Origin: Streptomyces sp. P3
Lineage (GTDB): Bacteria > Actinomycetota > Actinomycetes > Streptomycetales > Streptomycetaceae
Direction of reading: 5' to 3'
Assembly: GCF_003032475.1 (NCBI RefSeq)
Contig: NZ_CP028369.1
Span: 8,308,001-8,372,000, forward strand
DNA length: 64,000 nt
Positions within the stretch are counted from its first letter, which is position 1. Each line of letters starts with the position of its first letter. Of this stretch, positions 34,260-43,682 are shown piece after piece. The position numbers and the translations under genes are program-made. A model generated the notes under the pieces. The model had not been told where the DNA came from. It ran no database searches and saw only the letters and a program-made list of their open reading frames with translations.

Positions 34260-35018
34260 TCAGTGGCTTCGGGTGGCCGTCGTCGCGGCGGTGGGGGCGG
34301 GCGCGGGTGTGGTGCCGGGTGGCCTGGCGGTGGTCGGGCGGCTGATGGCGGCGGCCAGGGCGGTGGTGCCGGCGGCGGTGAGACGGACTCGGTCTTGAAG
34401 CGGTCCGCCCGTGTAGGCGGAGGACGCGGAGTTCGGGACGCGCTCGGCCAGAGCGTTCGCCTCCAACGACCGCAGTGTGCCGATGAGCACGCGCTCGTCG
34501 CGGTAGTGGACGTACTGCCGTCCCAGGGAGCGGGTGGCCACGACGTGCCCGCAGGCGATCTCCCACAGGGCGGTGCGCTGCGTGGCGGTCAGCTGGTGGT
34601 CTGGAGCATCGGTGGTGCTCCAGCGTCGGCGGCGGATTTCGTGGGCGATGCTGTCGGCGCAGCTCATGGCGGCTTCGGGGGCCAGGGCGGTCAGGGTGCG
34701 CGCCATGGGAAGACGGTGGTCCGTGGAGGCGCTGCTCAGGAAGGCGAGCTGCTGGAGACGGACCACCGCGTCCGACAGTTCGTGACTTTCGTAGAGGCGT
34801 TCGTCGGTGACCGCTTTGATGGCGGTGCGGGTCGCGGAGGCGAGTCGCTGGGCAGAAGCGACGTAGGCGTCAGGCTCGGATTGGGATCCGGCTCGCAGGA
34901 GGCGGTCGAGCGTGTCGTTGTGTGCCACGTACTGGTCTGCGAGCAGCATGAGCCGTTCAACCGGCGTCGGTGGCGGGGCCACTTCAAAGAGAAGGCCATC
35001 GGTGGGCGGTGTCGTCAT
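34260..35018 (-). CDS. island protein of unknown function
   Basis: A 252-residue, mostly helical protein. It has DTLDRLLRAG near the N-terminus, RLASATRTAIKAVTDERL in the middle, and a C-terminal winged-helix-like half (TATQRTALWEIACGHVVATR, then LRSLEANALAERV) that may bind DNA. It ends in a threonine/proline/alanine tail. It overlaps the upstream gene by 4 nt (35015-35018). No family is recognised. Confidence 0.65.
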   Translation of the reverse strand: MTTPPTDGLLFEVAPPPTPVERLMLLADQYVAHNDTLDRLLRAGSQSEPDAYVASAQRLASATRTAIKAVTDERLYESHELSDAVVRLQQLAFLSSASTDHRLPMARTLTALAPEAAMSCADSIAHEIRRRRWSTTDAPDHQLTATQRTALWEIACGHVVATRSLGRQYVHYRDERVLIGTLRSLEANALAERVPNSASSAYTGGPLQDRVRLTAAGTTALAAAISRPTTARPPGTTPAPAPTAATTATRSH

Positions 35019-35524
35019 GCGCGGCGCCGGATAGCCGGGGTGGGCAACGAAGCTGGGGTGGGTGCGCTCGCAGCAGCGGGGGTCCGCGGTACCTCCAGCG
35101 CGGTGCGGGCTGCTGCCAGGGCCCGCCTGGCGTCGTCGAGGTGGATCCGCAGGCGGCTGTGGTGGTCGAGCGAGTCGAGCTTTTGCTGGAGCGTGTCCTG
35201 CGCCGTGGTGGTGAGGGTGATGAGCGGGGCGAGGGCCTGGGTGTAGTGGGCGATGGACCGCCCGACGTGGCCGGCGCTCGCGCCGAGGGGCTTGGCGGGC
35301 GGGAGGCCGGCGATGTTCGGGGCGAGAGGGTATTCGACGTAGGCGGCCATGCGGGCGGCGAGGTGGCACAGCAGGCCGATGTGTCGCGTGGCGTTGAACA
35401 GGCCGGTGCCGTCCACGGTGATGTGGTGGTCGCGGATGTCCGTGGTCACGGCGTCTCCGGCTTGGCGCGGGGACATCTCGTCGAGGTCGGTGGGTTCGTA
35501 AGTGTGCAGGGCGTCTCCAGGCAT
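35015..35524 (-). CDS. island protein of unknown function
   Basis: A 169-residue helical protein starting at ATG 35524. It includes HITVDGTGLFNATRHIG and a predicted coiled region (TTAQDTLQQKLDSLDHHSRL, then DDARRALAAARTAL). It is coupled to the downstream gene by a 4-nt overlap. No motif points to an activity. Confidence 0.65.
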   Translation of the reverse strand: MPGDALHTYEPTDLDEMSPRQAGDAVTTDIRDHHITVDGTGLFNATRHIGLLCHLAARMAAYVEYPLAPNIAGLPPAKPLGASAGHVGRSIAHYTQALAPLITLTTTAQDTLQQKLDSLDHHSRLRIHLDDARRALAAARTALEVPRTPAAASAPTPASLPTPAIRRRA

Positions 35525-35529
35525 GTGGT

Positions 35530-35987
35530 TCAGGGGGCTTGCCACAGGAAGCGGGCGATGTGGCCGTTGCCGTGGCCGGCCCGGGGCCGGGAGGGGGTGT
35601 GCCATCTGGCCCGGGGCGGGCGGCTGGCGATCAGGTGCCATCCGCGCCGCACAGGGACGCGCCGCTCTCGCCCGTCTGGGTAGAGGTGATCAGGCGCTGG
35701 TAACCGAGGGCTTTCGCCGCGCGCCACGATGCTCCGTACAGCAGGGAGTTGGCGTTGCGTGCGGCGTCGCTGGCGGTCCGGGTGACTTCGAGGATGGTGC
35801 CGTCATCAAGGTGTCGGGCAACCGGCCGGCCGACGATGGCCACGGCGCGCAGCGTGCCGGGCTCGTCGGCGGCTCCGACGGTGAAGATCTGACCTGCGGG
35901 CGGCGGGTGGTGGCGGTGCCAGGCGCCCACGAAGTCCTTCGCCTCACGTGAGCGCACCGGCACCAGATGCAGCCGGACGGCGCTCAC
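35530..35987 (-). pseudogene. XF1762-family gene with a frameshift
   Basis: GTG 35987, overlapping the VirD4 gene stop by 4 nt, opens an XF1762-type protein: LHLVPVRSREAKDFV, GQIFTVGAADEPGTLRAVA, DDGTILEVTRTASD and GASWRAAKALGYQRLITSTQ. That frame stops after GASLCGADGT at 35631. The expected C-terminal part continues in another frame as RGWHLIASRPPRARWHTPSR and on to ARFLWQAP, ending at 35530. A single base change near 35650 explains this. The family has a GNAT-like look and is common on phages and plasmids. Confidence 0.75.
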
Positions 35988-37777
35988 ACGGCCTTCCCGA
36001 AGTCGGACTGCGTCGGCGCGTGCTTCGCCACGGCGCGGGCGGTGATCGCCTTGGACGCGCGGGCCGACGCTGCGGACAGCTCCTTCGCTCCGGGCTCCAG
36101 GTACCACGGGCGCAGGTCCAGCATGGCGGCCCTCATACCGGTGGCGAAGCAGAGGGCGGTGCCCTTGGGGAGGGCGCGGATGGCGTCGGCGGGCAGGATT
36201 CGTTCCTGCCGCATGCTGACCGAGGTCGACTTGCCGGACTCCGAGTGCGAGGTGGAGGTCGTCTCGACGTCGTGGTCGCCGATCAAACGGCTGAGCTTGT
36301 CCGCGAAGTCCGGGTCGTCGATCCCGGAGCCGATGACCTTGACGGTTGAGGCGGACCACATGGCGTCCATTCCGGCGTCCGACCACACTTTCTGGCCCTG
36401 GCGGTAGGACTGCAGGATGGTGATCGGGATGATGCCGCGCGACCCGAGGTGCGAGTACAGGTCCGGCAAGTCGCTGATCTTGCAGACGTTGGCGGCCTCG
36501 TCGAGGATCGCGAGCATGGGCGGGTCGAGCCGTCCGCCGGCGCGTTCGGCCTGAGCGGTCGCGGCCCGCATCACCGAGTCCGCGCACGCAGCGATCAGCG
36601 CCGAGGCGCCGCCGCCGCCGTCCTTGCTGAGCAGGAAGAGCGTGTCGGTGGAGGTCACGAACGCGGACGGCTTGAACTCAGGAGTGTCCTTCTGCGGGGT
36701 GACCCATGCGGCGATCTCGCTGTTCAGCAGCGCGGCGGCGTACTGGCGGGCGGTCTCGTAGATGCCATCCCTGGTTTCCGGCGGTCCCTCCACGGTGCCC
36801 TTGAGCTGGGCGGCGACGGCGGCGAATTGGTGGTCGCGGAGGATGTCGAGCGGGGTGCGGTCGGCGGGGAAGGCCAGCCACTGCATGACGTCGGTGATCG
36901 GCCGGTCGTCGAGGGCCGCGGCGAGGAAGAGCTGGGCGAGGATGTTGGATCCGGCCTTGGACCAGAAGTCGCCCTGCTGGCTCGCGTCCACCGAGGCGGC
37001 GAGGAAGTGGCCGGCCAACCGCCCGGCGCCGTCCAGGGTTTTGGCGTCCGCCAAGGGGTTCCACCACATCTCGCGTGCGGCGTGCGCGATCTGCTGCGGG
37101 TCCATCGACCACACCTGTCCGACGCGGGCGCGGGCGTCGTAGGTGGCGGTGAAGGCGTCGCCGGCGGCTTTGTTCGAGGTCAGCAGGACCGGGCCGGGCG
37201 CGGCGAGAATGGAGGGGATCGCGAGGCTGGTGGTCTTGCCCGAGCGGGGCGCCATGATGGCGACGGCCACGTCCTCGTAGCCCATGCGCACCTCGTGCTT
37301 GGTGCCCTGCAGGTTGCCGAGCAGGATGCCGGTGTCGCGGGCCTCGATGTGCTTGGCGTCCTTCAGGCTCGGGCGCAGAGAGCGGGCCTTGTCGGTGATC
37401 GCCTTGGCCATCAGCGGCTCGATATCCCGGGCCTTGGCCATGCCGGTGATCTTCTTCTTCCGGGCGCTGCTGCGGTTTTTGTGCCGGGCCCACAGGACGC
37501 CCACCCCCACACCGAGGGCCAGGAGAAGGACAACAGGGACGATGCGGGCACCGATCAGCAGGGACGTCTCTCCCGCTTTGGGCCACAGCTGATCGGGGTG
37601 GAGCAGGGCGCTTGTCGGCTGGTAAGGGGCCCAGTCGGCGCCGGTGAGGTAGGCGGTGACGTTGCCGGACAGCCAGGCGAGGTGGGAGAGGGGGACGACG
37701 ACGGCGAGCACGCCGAGAAGGAGGCGCAGGACGAGGTCGTACCCGTCCGTGTTGCTGTTGGAGGAGGAAGGGGGCAA
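35984..37777 (-). CDS. VirD4/TraG-type conjugative coupling ATPase
   Basis: A 597-residue type IV coupling protein. Two membrane helices (about 17-37 and 76-96) anchor it. Walker A is APRSGKTT (176-183) and Walker B is MLAILDEAANV, followed by SHLGSRGIIPITILQSYRQ, which is typical of TraD/TraG. The tail has TALCFATGMRAAMLDLRPWY. It would bring the relaxase-DNA complex to the transfer channel. No VirB4 or channel genes are in the window. It is the firmest evidence that the island is, or was, conjugative. Confidence 0.9.
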   Translation of the reverse strand: MPPSSSNSNTDGYDLVLRLLLGVLAVVVPLSHLAWLSGNVTAYLTGADWAPYQPTSALLHPDQLWPKAGETSLLIGARIVPVVLLLALGVGVGVLWARHKNRSSARKKKITGMAKARDIEPLMAKAITDKARSLRPSLKDAKHIEARDTGILLGNLQGTKHEVRMGYEDVAVAIMAPRSGKTTSLAIPSILAAPGPVLLTSNKAAGDAFTATYDARARVGQVWSMDPQQIAHAAREMWWNPLADAKTLDGAGRLAGHFLAASVDASQQGDFWSKAGSNILAQLFLAAALDDRPITDVMQWLAFPADRTPLDILRDHQFAAVAAQLKGTVEGPPETRDGIYETARQYAAALLNSEIAAWVTPQKDTPEFKPSAFVTSTDTLFLLSKDGGGGASALIAACADSVMRAATAQAERAGGRLDPPMLAILDEAANVCKISDLPDLYSHLGSRGIIPITILQSYRQGQKVWSDAGMDAMWSASTVKVIGSGIDDPDFADKLSRLIGDHDVETTSTSHSESGKSTSVSMRQERILPADAIRALPKGTALCFATGMRAAMLDLRPWYLEPGAKELSAASARASKAITARAVAKHAPTQSDFGKAV

Positions 37778-37809
37778 GGGCTACGTGCTTCCGGGCGGGG
37801 GCGGTGGGA

Positions 37810-38588
37810 TCAGCGGCTGGGGTGGTTCTTGGCCGGCGGCTGTCGCGAGCGGAGCGGACTCGTCGGCGGGTTGGTGTGCCGGGCAGCGAGGGAGTGGACG
37901 CGTTCTTCCAGCGCCCCGGACACGTACACCGCGAGCACGTCCGTGGTCCTCCGGGCGACGACGTTCGGGTCGCGGGACGGGAGACTGCGCCCGCTGTCGA
38001 TGCGCGCTACGGGATTCGGATCGGCGAGCGCAGCGGTGAACGCGGCGACCAGGCGCGCAGGAGTGTGCGCGCCGAAGCGGGCCTGCCACACAGGCCGGTC
38101 CGGGCCGAGTGCGGCGGTGACGAACCAGGCGCCCGGTTCCTCCGCGCTGCCCAGCCGCTGGACGTACGCGGTGCCGTCGGGTGACACGAGGCCGTTGTCC
38201 GCGGAGGCGGGCGACCAGCCGATCTGTTGGAGCGGCTCGTACGGATCGGACGGTCTGCTCGCGGTTGCGGCTGGATCGGTGAGGGCATCGGTAACAGCGG
38301 CGATCAGTTCGACCGGGGTGAGGGCACCGAAACTCGCGTACCACGCGGGCCGGTCCGGCTCCGCAGCGTGGTGAAGGGTCCACCACTGGCCGTCGGGTTC
38401 GGGCTCCAGGCGCAGGAGGGCTTTCTGGTCCGGGCTGGAGAGCAGGACGCGCGCCATCAGGGGGTCGTTGCCGTGGATGCACTGCAGGCGCGGTGGAGAG
38501 GGACAGTGATCCAGGCGGGGTCACCGCCACCGGCCAGGTGGCGCGGGGCGATGAAGTCGACCTCGACAGTCTCGGGAGCCAGGGGCAT
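37810..38588 (-). pseudogene. DUF317 gene with a frameshift
   Basis: ATG 38588 begins LAPETVEVDFIAPRHLAGGG and continues to a stop near 38457. The rest of the protein starts in the other frame at MARVLLSSPDQKALLRLEP and ends at 37810. Two DUF317 repeats are visible: PAWYASFGALTPVELIAAVT and PVWQARFGAHTPARLVAAFT. The missing reading is explained by loss of one base near 38497. It may be a true mutation or a sequencing error. Confidence 0.75.
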
Positions 38589-38590
38589 GG

Positions 38591-39109
38591 TCACCTCCGT
38601 GCCGGGGTTCGCCGGTCGGCCGCGGGAGCCGGCGATGGTGCAGGCGCCAGAGGTGAGGGGGCGCTGCGGGCAGCGGCGTTGATCTCGCGGAGTGTCTTGC
38701 CATGGGTGGCCCAGTCGTCGAGGTAGCTCCACGATTCGGCGTGGTACTCGGCGAGGGCGTCGTCGAAGGCCGTAGTGCCGGGCTTAGCGGTGGCGGGCAG
38801 GGCGTCTCGGGTTTCCAGCCACTGCTCGTGCAGCTGCTCGAGCCGGCCGAGGGCGGCGTGCAGGACACCCAACTGGTAGACCCAGCGGCTCTGCACGGTA
38901 CCTTCCGGCAGGCGGCCCAGTTGCGTCTCCGCTGTGGCCAGCAGGTGACGGGCCCCGTAACGGAGCGATTCGAACGCCTCGGCGGTGTCGGCGTCGCGCT
39001 GGCTCGCGCGCAGACCGTAGGCGTAGTCGTCGTAGGGCCATCCGTCGAGGTCGGTGTGCTCGTCGGAGTAGGCGTCCCAGGCATCGAGGATCTTCTTGCT
39101 GTCGCTCAC
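38591..39109 (-). CDS. island protein of unknown function
   Basis: A 172-residue acidic, helical protein (KILDAWDAYSDEHTDLDGWP near the start, RLEQLHEQWLETRDALP in the middle) with an alanine/proline-rich C-terminus. It ends 2 nt before the DUF317 pseudogene start. The function is unknown. Confidence 0.7.
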   Translation of the reverse strand: MSDSKKILDAWDAYSDEHTDLDGWPYDDYAYGLRASQRDADTAEAFESLRYGARHLLATAETQLGRLPEGTVQSRWVYQLGVLHAALGRLEQLHEQWLETRDALPATAKPGTTAFDDALAEYHAESWSYLDDWATHGKTLREINAAARSAPSPLAPAPSPAPAADRRTPARR

Positions 39110-39179
39110 GTAGCGGTCGAGGTGACGGAGGAAGTCGCGGTGTGCGCGGTGATCGGCGGAAATGAGGAGTCCTGTCGGT

Positions 39180-40001
39180 TCAGCGGCGGGCCGCTGGCTG
39201 GGCGGTGTGGGCCTTCGCCGGGGTCGGTGCGGGTTTCATCTGCTGCCGGCGGGCGGAGCGTGCCCGGGCGCGGAGCGACTCGATACGCGCGGTGTGCGCG
39301 TCGACCACCTGCTGCGGGCGCAGCGGGCTGGACTCCTGCACGGCGCTGTAGTGGCCGGTGCGGTCGTACATGCCGCGCTGGAGCGGGCTAGCGTCGACCA
39401 GCGCGGTGAGGAACGAACCGACGAGGCGGGCGGGGGTGCTCTCGTCGAAGTAGGCGTGCCAGATACACGGGCCGCGGAACTCTCCGTGGCCGGGCTCACG
39501 GGTCTCGACGTGCCAGGACGGCCCGCGGCTGAATTCGCTCAACGGGCGCAGTTCGATGTGGCACATGGAGTCTGGCGAGCGCGCTGTGCCGTCTGAATCG
39601 CGGTGCCACCCTGCCGAGGTCACCGGCTGCCACGGGTCCTGATGTTGTGGCGGCGGGGCGATGAGGGCGTCGGTGAACCGGGCGAGGACCTCGGCGGGCA
39701 CGAGTTCGCCGAACTCGGCGTACCAGCCCGGCTCGGTGCCGGCGGGCTCGGCCCGCAGCCGCCACCATGCGGAGGTGGTGGACTGCGGGTCGAACTGGAG
39801 GCGGTGGCGCAGGTCGGGGCTGCGCAGCACGATCTCGGCGCTCAACGGGTCGGAGACGGCGCTCCACCCGGCGGCGGCCAGGCCGTGGGTGACGTGGCGG
39901 GCATCCCCGGGGCCAGCGAGGTGACGGGGGCTGGTGTCGAACGGGATCTGCCAGGCGTGCTTGTCGGTGAACGCGGCGAGCTGCCGTTCGCTCAGCGGCA
40001 C
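39180..40001 (-). CDS. DUF317 protein
   Basis: A 273-residue protein starting at GTG 40001 with GGGGGA upstream. It has the N-terminal block DTSPRHLAGPGDARHV and two DUF317 repeats (PGWYAEFGELVPAEVLARFT, IWHAYFDESTPARLVGSFL). DUF317 proteins are numerous on Streptomyces plasmids and integrative elements; their role is unknown. It overlaps the upstream 118-residue gene by 10 nt. Confidence 0.82.
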   Translation of the reverse strand: MPLSERQLAAFTDKHAWQIPFDTSPRHLAGPGDARHVTHGLAAAGWSAVSDPLSAEIVLRSPDLRHRLQFDPQSTTSAWWRLRAEPAGTEPGWYAEFGELVPAEVLARFTDALIAPPPQHQDPWQPVTSAGWHRDSDGTARSPDSMCHIELRPLSEFSRGPSWHVETREPGHGEFRGPCIWHAYFDESTPARLVGSFLTALVDASPLQRGMYDRTGHYSAVQESSPLRPQQVVDAHTARIESLRARARSARRQQMKPAPTPAKAHTAQPAARR

Positions 40002-40348
40002 AGGCCGTCCCCCTGCTCGCTCGCGGCGGTGCTGCCGTACAGGTCGCGGAGGTCGTCCAGGACGTAGTGGAGGGTGTGCTGGTCGGCCTGCTCCCACGCG
40101 GCCGTGCGCAACTCGGTGATCAGAAGGTCGACCTGTGCGGTGCGCGGCGTGTCCAGGTGTTCCTGCAGGGTGCGGGCGAGGGCGCGCAGGATGTCGGCGA
40201 GCTGGACGGGCAGGCCCGTGTACTCATCGAGAAGGGGCTCCACGAGGGCGAGGGCCTCCACGGGGTCAGGGTTCTCGCGCAGGTAGTCGGTGAGGTCAGA
40301 CAGGGTTTCGGTCGCGGCGTGGATGGTGTCCGGGGTGAGTGCGGGCAT
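39992..40348 (-). CDS. small helical island protein
   Basis: A 118-residue protein, almost entirely alpha-helical by eye (ATETLSDLTDYLRENPDPVE, DILRALARTLQEHL). It lies between two DUF317 genes and overlaps the downstream one, so it probably works with that family. The function is unknown. Confidence 0.68.
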   Translation of the reverse strand: MPALTPDTIHAATETLSDLTDYLRENPDPVEALALVEPLLDEYTGLPVQLADILRALARTLQEHLDTPRTAQVDLLITELRTAAWEQADQHTLHYVLDDLRDLYGSTAASEQGDGLCR

Positions 40349-40375
40349 CGGGCTCCTTGGGACGGGTACGTCGGG

Positions 40376-41179
40376 TCAGCGGCGGGTCCGGGCACCGCCG
40401 GCCGGGGTATGGGTACGGGCGGTGGTGCGTGGCCGTGTGCTTCGAGCGCTGCCCTGGGCCCAGGTGGCGGCGCGGGCGGCCGTGATCCGGGCCTGTTGCC
40501 ACGCACTGAGCTGGGAGGGCTTGACGGAGACCGACCAGGTGCGGATCTGTGCGCTGTGCGGCACGCGCCCGCGCGGACGCATCACGGGATCGGGATTGGC
40601 GAGTTCGGCCGAGAGGGCTTGTACCAGGTGCATCGGGGTGTTGGGCGTGAAGTTGGCCGTCCAGCCGTTTCCCTGCTGGTCCTTCGCTCCGGTCCACCAC
40701 ATCGCCGTGCCGTCGGGGCTGTGGTGGTACTGCATCCACGCGGTGCCGTCGGGGCTGGTCGCCGTATAGTGCTCGCCCTCGGAACGCGTGTGCCAGTTCT
40801 GCTCCTGCAGGGGCGCCCAGACGTTGGGGGCGTGGGCGGAGCGGGGGCGGGTGAGGGCGTCGGTCATACCGGCGACGATCTCCACCGGCGTCTGTCGGCC
40901 CAGGTTCGCCGTCCATGCGCCCTTCAGGCCGTCCGCTTGGCCGTGGATAGTCCACCCGCCGGGCAGGATGTAGGGGTCGTAGGCGACACGGACGGTGCGG
41001 TCGGGGCTTTCCATGAGTAGCGGGCCGTTCGGCTTGGACTTGTCCCGCCAGCCCGAGGCGCGCAGGAACTCCGAGACGTGCCGGACGTCGCCGCCGCCGG
41101 AGAGGGCACGGGGCTGGACGAGGTAGTGCTGCTCGGCCTGCTCGCCTGGACCCCAGCCCTGCCATTGCTTCTTCTTCAC
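40376..41179 (-). CDS. DUF317 protein
   Basis: A 267-residue protein starting at GTG 41179, overlapping the upstream stop by 4 nt (GTGA). YLVQPRALSGGGDVRHVSEF is the usual opening, and GAWTANLGRQTPVEIVAGMT and GWTANFTPNTPMHLVQALS are the two repeats. A basic C-terminal tail rich in Arg, Thr and Ala follows. The role is unknown. Confidence 0.82.
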   Translation of the reverse strand: MKKKQWQGWGPGEQAEQHYLVQPRALSGGGDVRHVSEFLRASGWRDKSKPNGPLLMESPDRTVRVAYDPYILPGGWTIHGQADGLKGAWTANLGRQTPVEIVAGMTDALTRPRSAHAPNVWAPLQEQNWHTRSEGEHYTATSPDGTAWMQYHHSPDGTAMWWTGAKDQQGNGWTANFTPNTPMHLVQALSAELANPDPVMRPRGRVPHSAQIRTWSVSVKPSQLSAWQQARITAARAATWAQGSARSTRPRTTARTHTPAGGARTRR

Positions 41180-41559
41180 CGGTGCCGCCGGACGACGAGC
41201 GGTGCGGGGGCCGGGAGCTTCGCCGCGGTGGTGGCGGGCTGGGTGCCGACGTGCCGCAGGGTGTCCTTGTGTTCGTCCAGGTCGAGGGTGATGTCGTGCA
41301 GTTCGTTCGAAGCACGGCCCAGGGCGAGCCACACCTCTGCGGGGAGTGCGCCTCGTTCGGCCTGGTCCTTGGCGAACACGCTGCCGGTGGCGACGAGGTG
41401 GGTGATGCCGCCGAGGACTCCGGTGTCCGGGTCGAGGACGCGGGCGATGACCTGCGCGGCCTGGGGAGGGGGAAGCTGAGAGAGGTGGTCGGCGAGCTGG
41501 CCCAGTTGGCGGGTGATCTCGTCGGCCAGTCTCACCGGGTAGGGGGCGGGGTGGGACAT
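41176..41559 (-). CDS. small helical island protein
   Basis: A 127-residue protein starting at ATG 41559 with CGGAGGAG upstream. It is mainly helical (LADEITRQLGQLADHLSQLP, GRASNELHDITLDLDEHKDT) and coupled to the DUF317 gene. The function is unknown. Confidence 0.7.
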   Translation of the reverse strand: MSHPAPYPVRLADEITRQLGQLADHLSQLPPPQAAQVIARVLDPDTGVLGGITHLVATGSVFAKDQAERGALPAEVWLALGRASNELHDITLDLDEHKDTLRHVGTQPATTAAKLPAPAPLVVRRHR

Positions 41560-41581
41560 GCTCCTCCGGGGCGGGGTGCGG

Positions 41582-41824
41582 TCAGTGGTGGTGGCGGTGG
41601 CCGACGCGCTGGGTCTCGGCGAGGACGGCCTCCGGGCGGGCGCCGGCCAGCGGCGAGGCGCGGTCGGGGCCCGTCGGGATGCAGGCACACAGGTAGCGGC
41701 GGAACAGGGCTGTCGCGAGTCGGGGTTGGAGCCGGTTGCTGATCGGTGGGGGTGTGCGGGCTGCTACGGGTTTCTCCGGGATCGAGCGGTGCGGTGGGTG
41801 GCCCCGGCGAGGTGCCGGGGCCAC
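41582..41824 (-). CDS. possible small gene or fragment
   Basis: The frame ending at 41582 has strong G/C third-position bias over its last 50 codons (RLQPRLATALFRRYLCACIP) but no clear start codon. The nominal GTG at 41824 lies at the edge of a terminator hairpin. It may be a gene with an unusual start or a remnant. Confidence 0.35.
   Translation of the reverse strand: MAPAPRRGHPPHRSIPEKPVAARTPPPISNRLQPRLATALFRRYLCACIPTGPDRASPLAGARPEAVLAETQRVGHRHHH
41795..41821 (-). terminator. terminator hairpin
   Basis: GTGGCCCCGGC (41795-41805) and GCCGGGGCCAC (41811-41821) form a perfect 11-bp stem with a 5-nt loop, 13 nt beyond the end of the interrupted gene at 41834-42241. Confidence 0.75.
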
Positions 41825-41833
41825 CAGGGGGTC

Positions 41834-42241
41834 TTACGGGGTGCGCCGGGACGGTGCGGGGCGCGAGGGGGAGTCGGCCGGTGCCGGAGGCTGCGCGGCA
41901 GGGCGGGCCGCGCGGGCACGTATGTCGTGCACGGCCTGCCGGTAGGTGGCTTCCTCGAAGACGTCGGGCGTGCAGTTGACCTCGTACCCGGCCAGGAGCA
42001 GGGCGGGGATGGCGCGGGTCGCCAGGCGTTTCTGCTCGTCGGCACCAAGGTGTTCGGGCACCGTGTGTCAGATGTACAGCGGCGCGCCCGTGGGGTATTC
42101 GTGGCGTTCGAGGCCGAGCTGTTCCAGCAAGTCATGGAGCTGGGCGGGGGCGCCGGTGGGGGTGTCGGCGTGGAGGGTGGTCGTCAGGGTCTTGACGTAG
42201 ATCTCAACGTCCGTGCCGTACTCGTCGGCCAGGTTGGCCAT
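41834..42241 (-). pseudogene. island gene interrupted by an in-frame stop
   Basis: ATG 42241 opens a protein (LADEYGTDVEIYVKTLTTTL, LERHEYPTGAPLYI) that meets TGA at 42068-42070. The same frame then continues without a break as HTVPEHLGADEQKRLATRAI and on to a stop at 41834. A single TGG-to-TGA change in a 135-codon gene would explain it. Alternatively the second part starts afresh at GTG 42061, but no ribosome site is seen there. Confidence 0.6.
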
Positions 42242-42257
42242 GTGTTTCCCTCTGGGA

Positions 42258-42905
42258 TCAACGGTGGCGGGAGGCCGAGGGATGGGCGGTGCTCGGCGGC
42301 GGTGTGAGGGCCGCCGGCTGCGGAGCCCGGGCGGCGTGGTTGCGGGCGTGGAGGATCACGCACGCGGCCTGGCTCATGGAGTTCGCGGTGTCCCTGAGCC
42401 GTGCGAGGGGTTCGGGTTCCTCGCCGGGGGCCGCCCCCTGGAGGGCACTGGCAGCGATCCAGGCCCGGACGACCACTTCCCTGGTAAGGGGCAGCAGTCC
42501 ATTGACCGGGGCGGCGATCTCGGTGAGCACCTCGGCCACCGCACTGCTGGTCTTGGCGGCAGAGGCCCGCTCGGCGAGCTGGGTGAGGAAGCGCAGGGCC
42601 GCGTTGTGTTCGCTGTCCGGTGTGACCAGCGCGTTCAGGGCGGGGTCGAGGTGGACGCTGTGACCGGCGGCAAGCAGGGCGTGCGAGGCAGCGGTCGCCT
42701 TCAGGCGCTGGTGCTCGACGGGCAGGCCGTGGGGAAGCCGGTGGTAGTTCCCGCTCGGTCCGGGAGCGGAGAGGAAGCCGCCGGTTCGCTGGAGAATGTA
42801 AGCCGCCTTCTCGGTGCCGCCGATGGCGACGACCAGGCCGGTGCGGGGGTCCTTGGTGATGGTGATGTACTCCAGCACCCAGAACTCGGGCTCCGTCTGC
42901 TTCAT
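42258..42905 (-). CDS. island protein of unknown function
   Basis: A 215-residue protein opening with TEPEFWVLEYITITKDPRTG, a beta-rich start reminiscent of small DNA- or ligand-binding domains. A long helical region and an alanine/proline tail follow. Its ATG overlaps the upstream stop by 4 nt. No family is recognised. Confidence 0.68.
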   Translation of the reverse strand: MKQTEPEFWVLEYITITKDPRTGLVVAIGGTEKAAYILQRTGGFLSAPGPSGNYHRLPHGLPVEHQRLKATAASHALLAAGHSVHLDPALNALVTPDSEHNAALRFLTQLAERASAAKTSSAVAEVLTEIAAPVNGLLPLTREVVVRAWIAASALQGAAPGEEPEPLARLRDTANSMSQAACVILHARNHAARAPQPAALTPPPSTAHPSASRHR

Positions 42906-43660
42906 CGAGCCCTGGTGGCCGGCGCACGACTGCCGGCCGGGGAGGGCGGCATGGAGGCTGGGGCGGAGGTGGGCGCGGTCCGGCCTGCGGGGTGCTGGAG
43001 GGCGGTGCCGATGCCGAGTGCGTCGAGTTGCGGGCCGAGCTCGCGCAGGGCGCGCGCCTGCGCTCTGGTGTCGTCGCCGGTGAGGCGGTAGATGCCGCTC
43101 TGCGGGTCCTGGACGAAGCCGTGGGCGACGAGGATCGCGCCGGCACGGTCGTCGACGGGGGCGGTGGCGACGCTGCCGTCCGGCTGCCAGGTCAGGACGA
43201 CCCGGTCCGGCTGGGAGGGCTGGATGCCGCCCAGGGCGTTGTGCCGGACCTGGGCGAGCGCGCTGTCGTAGCGGGTGAGCAGGTCGCCGGCGACCTGCTC
43301 GGCGCCCAGGAACGGGTCGTCCGCCAGGGCGATGCCGTTGGGCTCGGGGACGGCGCGGTACGCCTCGTCGGGCAGGGCGCGGGGGGCGACGGCGGCGAGG
43401 AGGAACCCGTCGCGTTCATCGTGCCGGTCCACAAGGACGAGTTGGGCGCCGTCGGGGCGGCTCAGGACGGCTGCCTGCCGCAGCGGGTGCTCGGCGAGGG
43501 ACGCGGCGACCAGGCCCAAGTCCCAGATGCGGTCGGCGAGTTCGGTGAGGTCGCCCTTGGCGTCCGGCGGGAGGTGAGTGCTGGTCCAGGTGTCGGGGAG
43601 TTCGCCGGCGAGGACGTCGGCGTACGAGGCGAGGCGCTCGGAGGTGTCGTAGTCGTGCAT
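42902..43660 (-). CDS. island protein of unknown function
   Basis: A 252-residue acidic protein (SERLASYADVLAGELPDTWT near the start). A repeated theme of short beta segments, such as AQLVLVDRHDERDGFLLAAV and VVLTWQPDGSVATAPV, recalls DUF317-like folds, but the match is not firm. Coupled to the next gene by ATGA. Confidence 0.68.
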   Translation of the reverse strand: MHDYDTSERLASYADVLAGELPDTWTSTHLPPDAKGDLTELADRIWDLGLVAASLAEHPLRQAAVLSRPDGAQLVLVDRHDERDGFLLAAVAPRALPDEAYRAVPEPNGIALADDPFLGAEQVAGDLLTRYDSALAQVRHNALGGIQPSQPDRVVLTWQPDGSVATAPVDDRAGAILVAHGFVQDPQSGIYRLTGDDTRAQARALRELGPQLDALGIGTALQHPAGRTAPTSAPASMPPSPAGSRAPATRAR

Positions 43661-43682
43661 GGTGTCCTTGGGCGAAGTAGGG

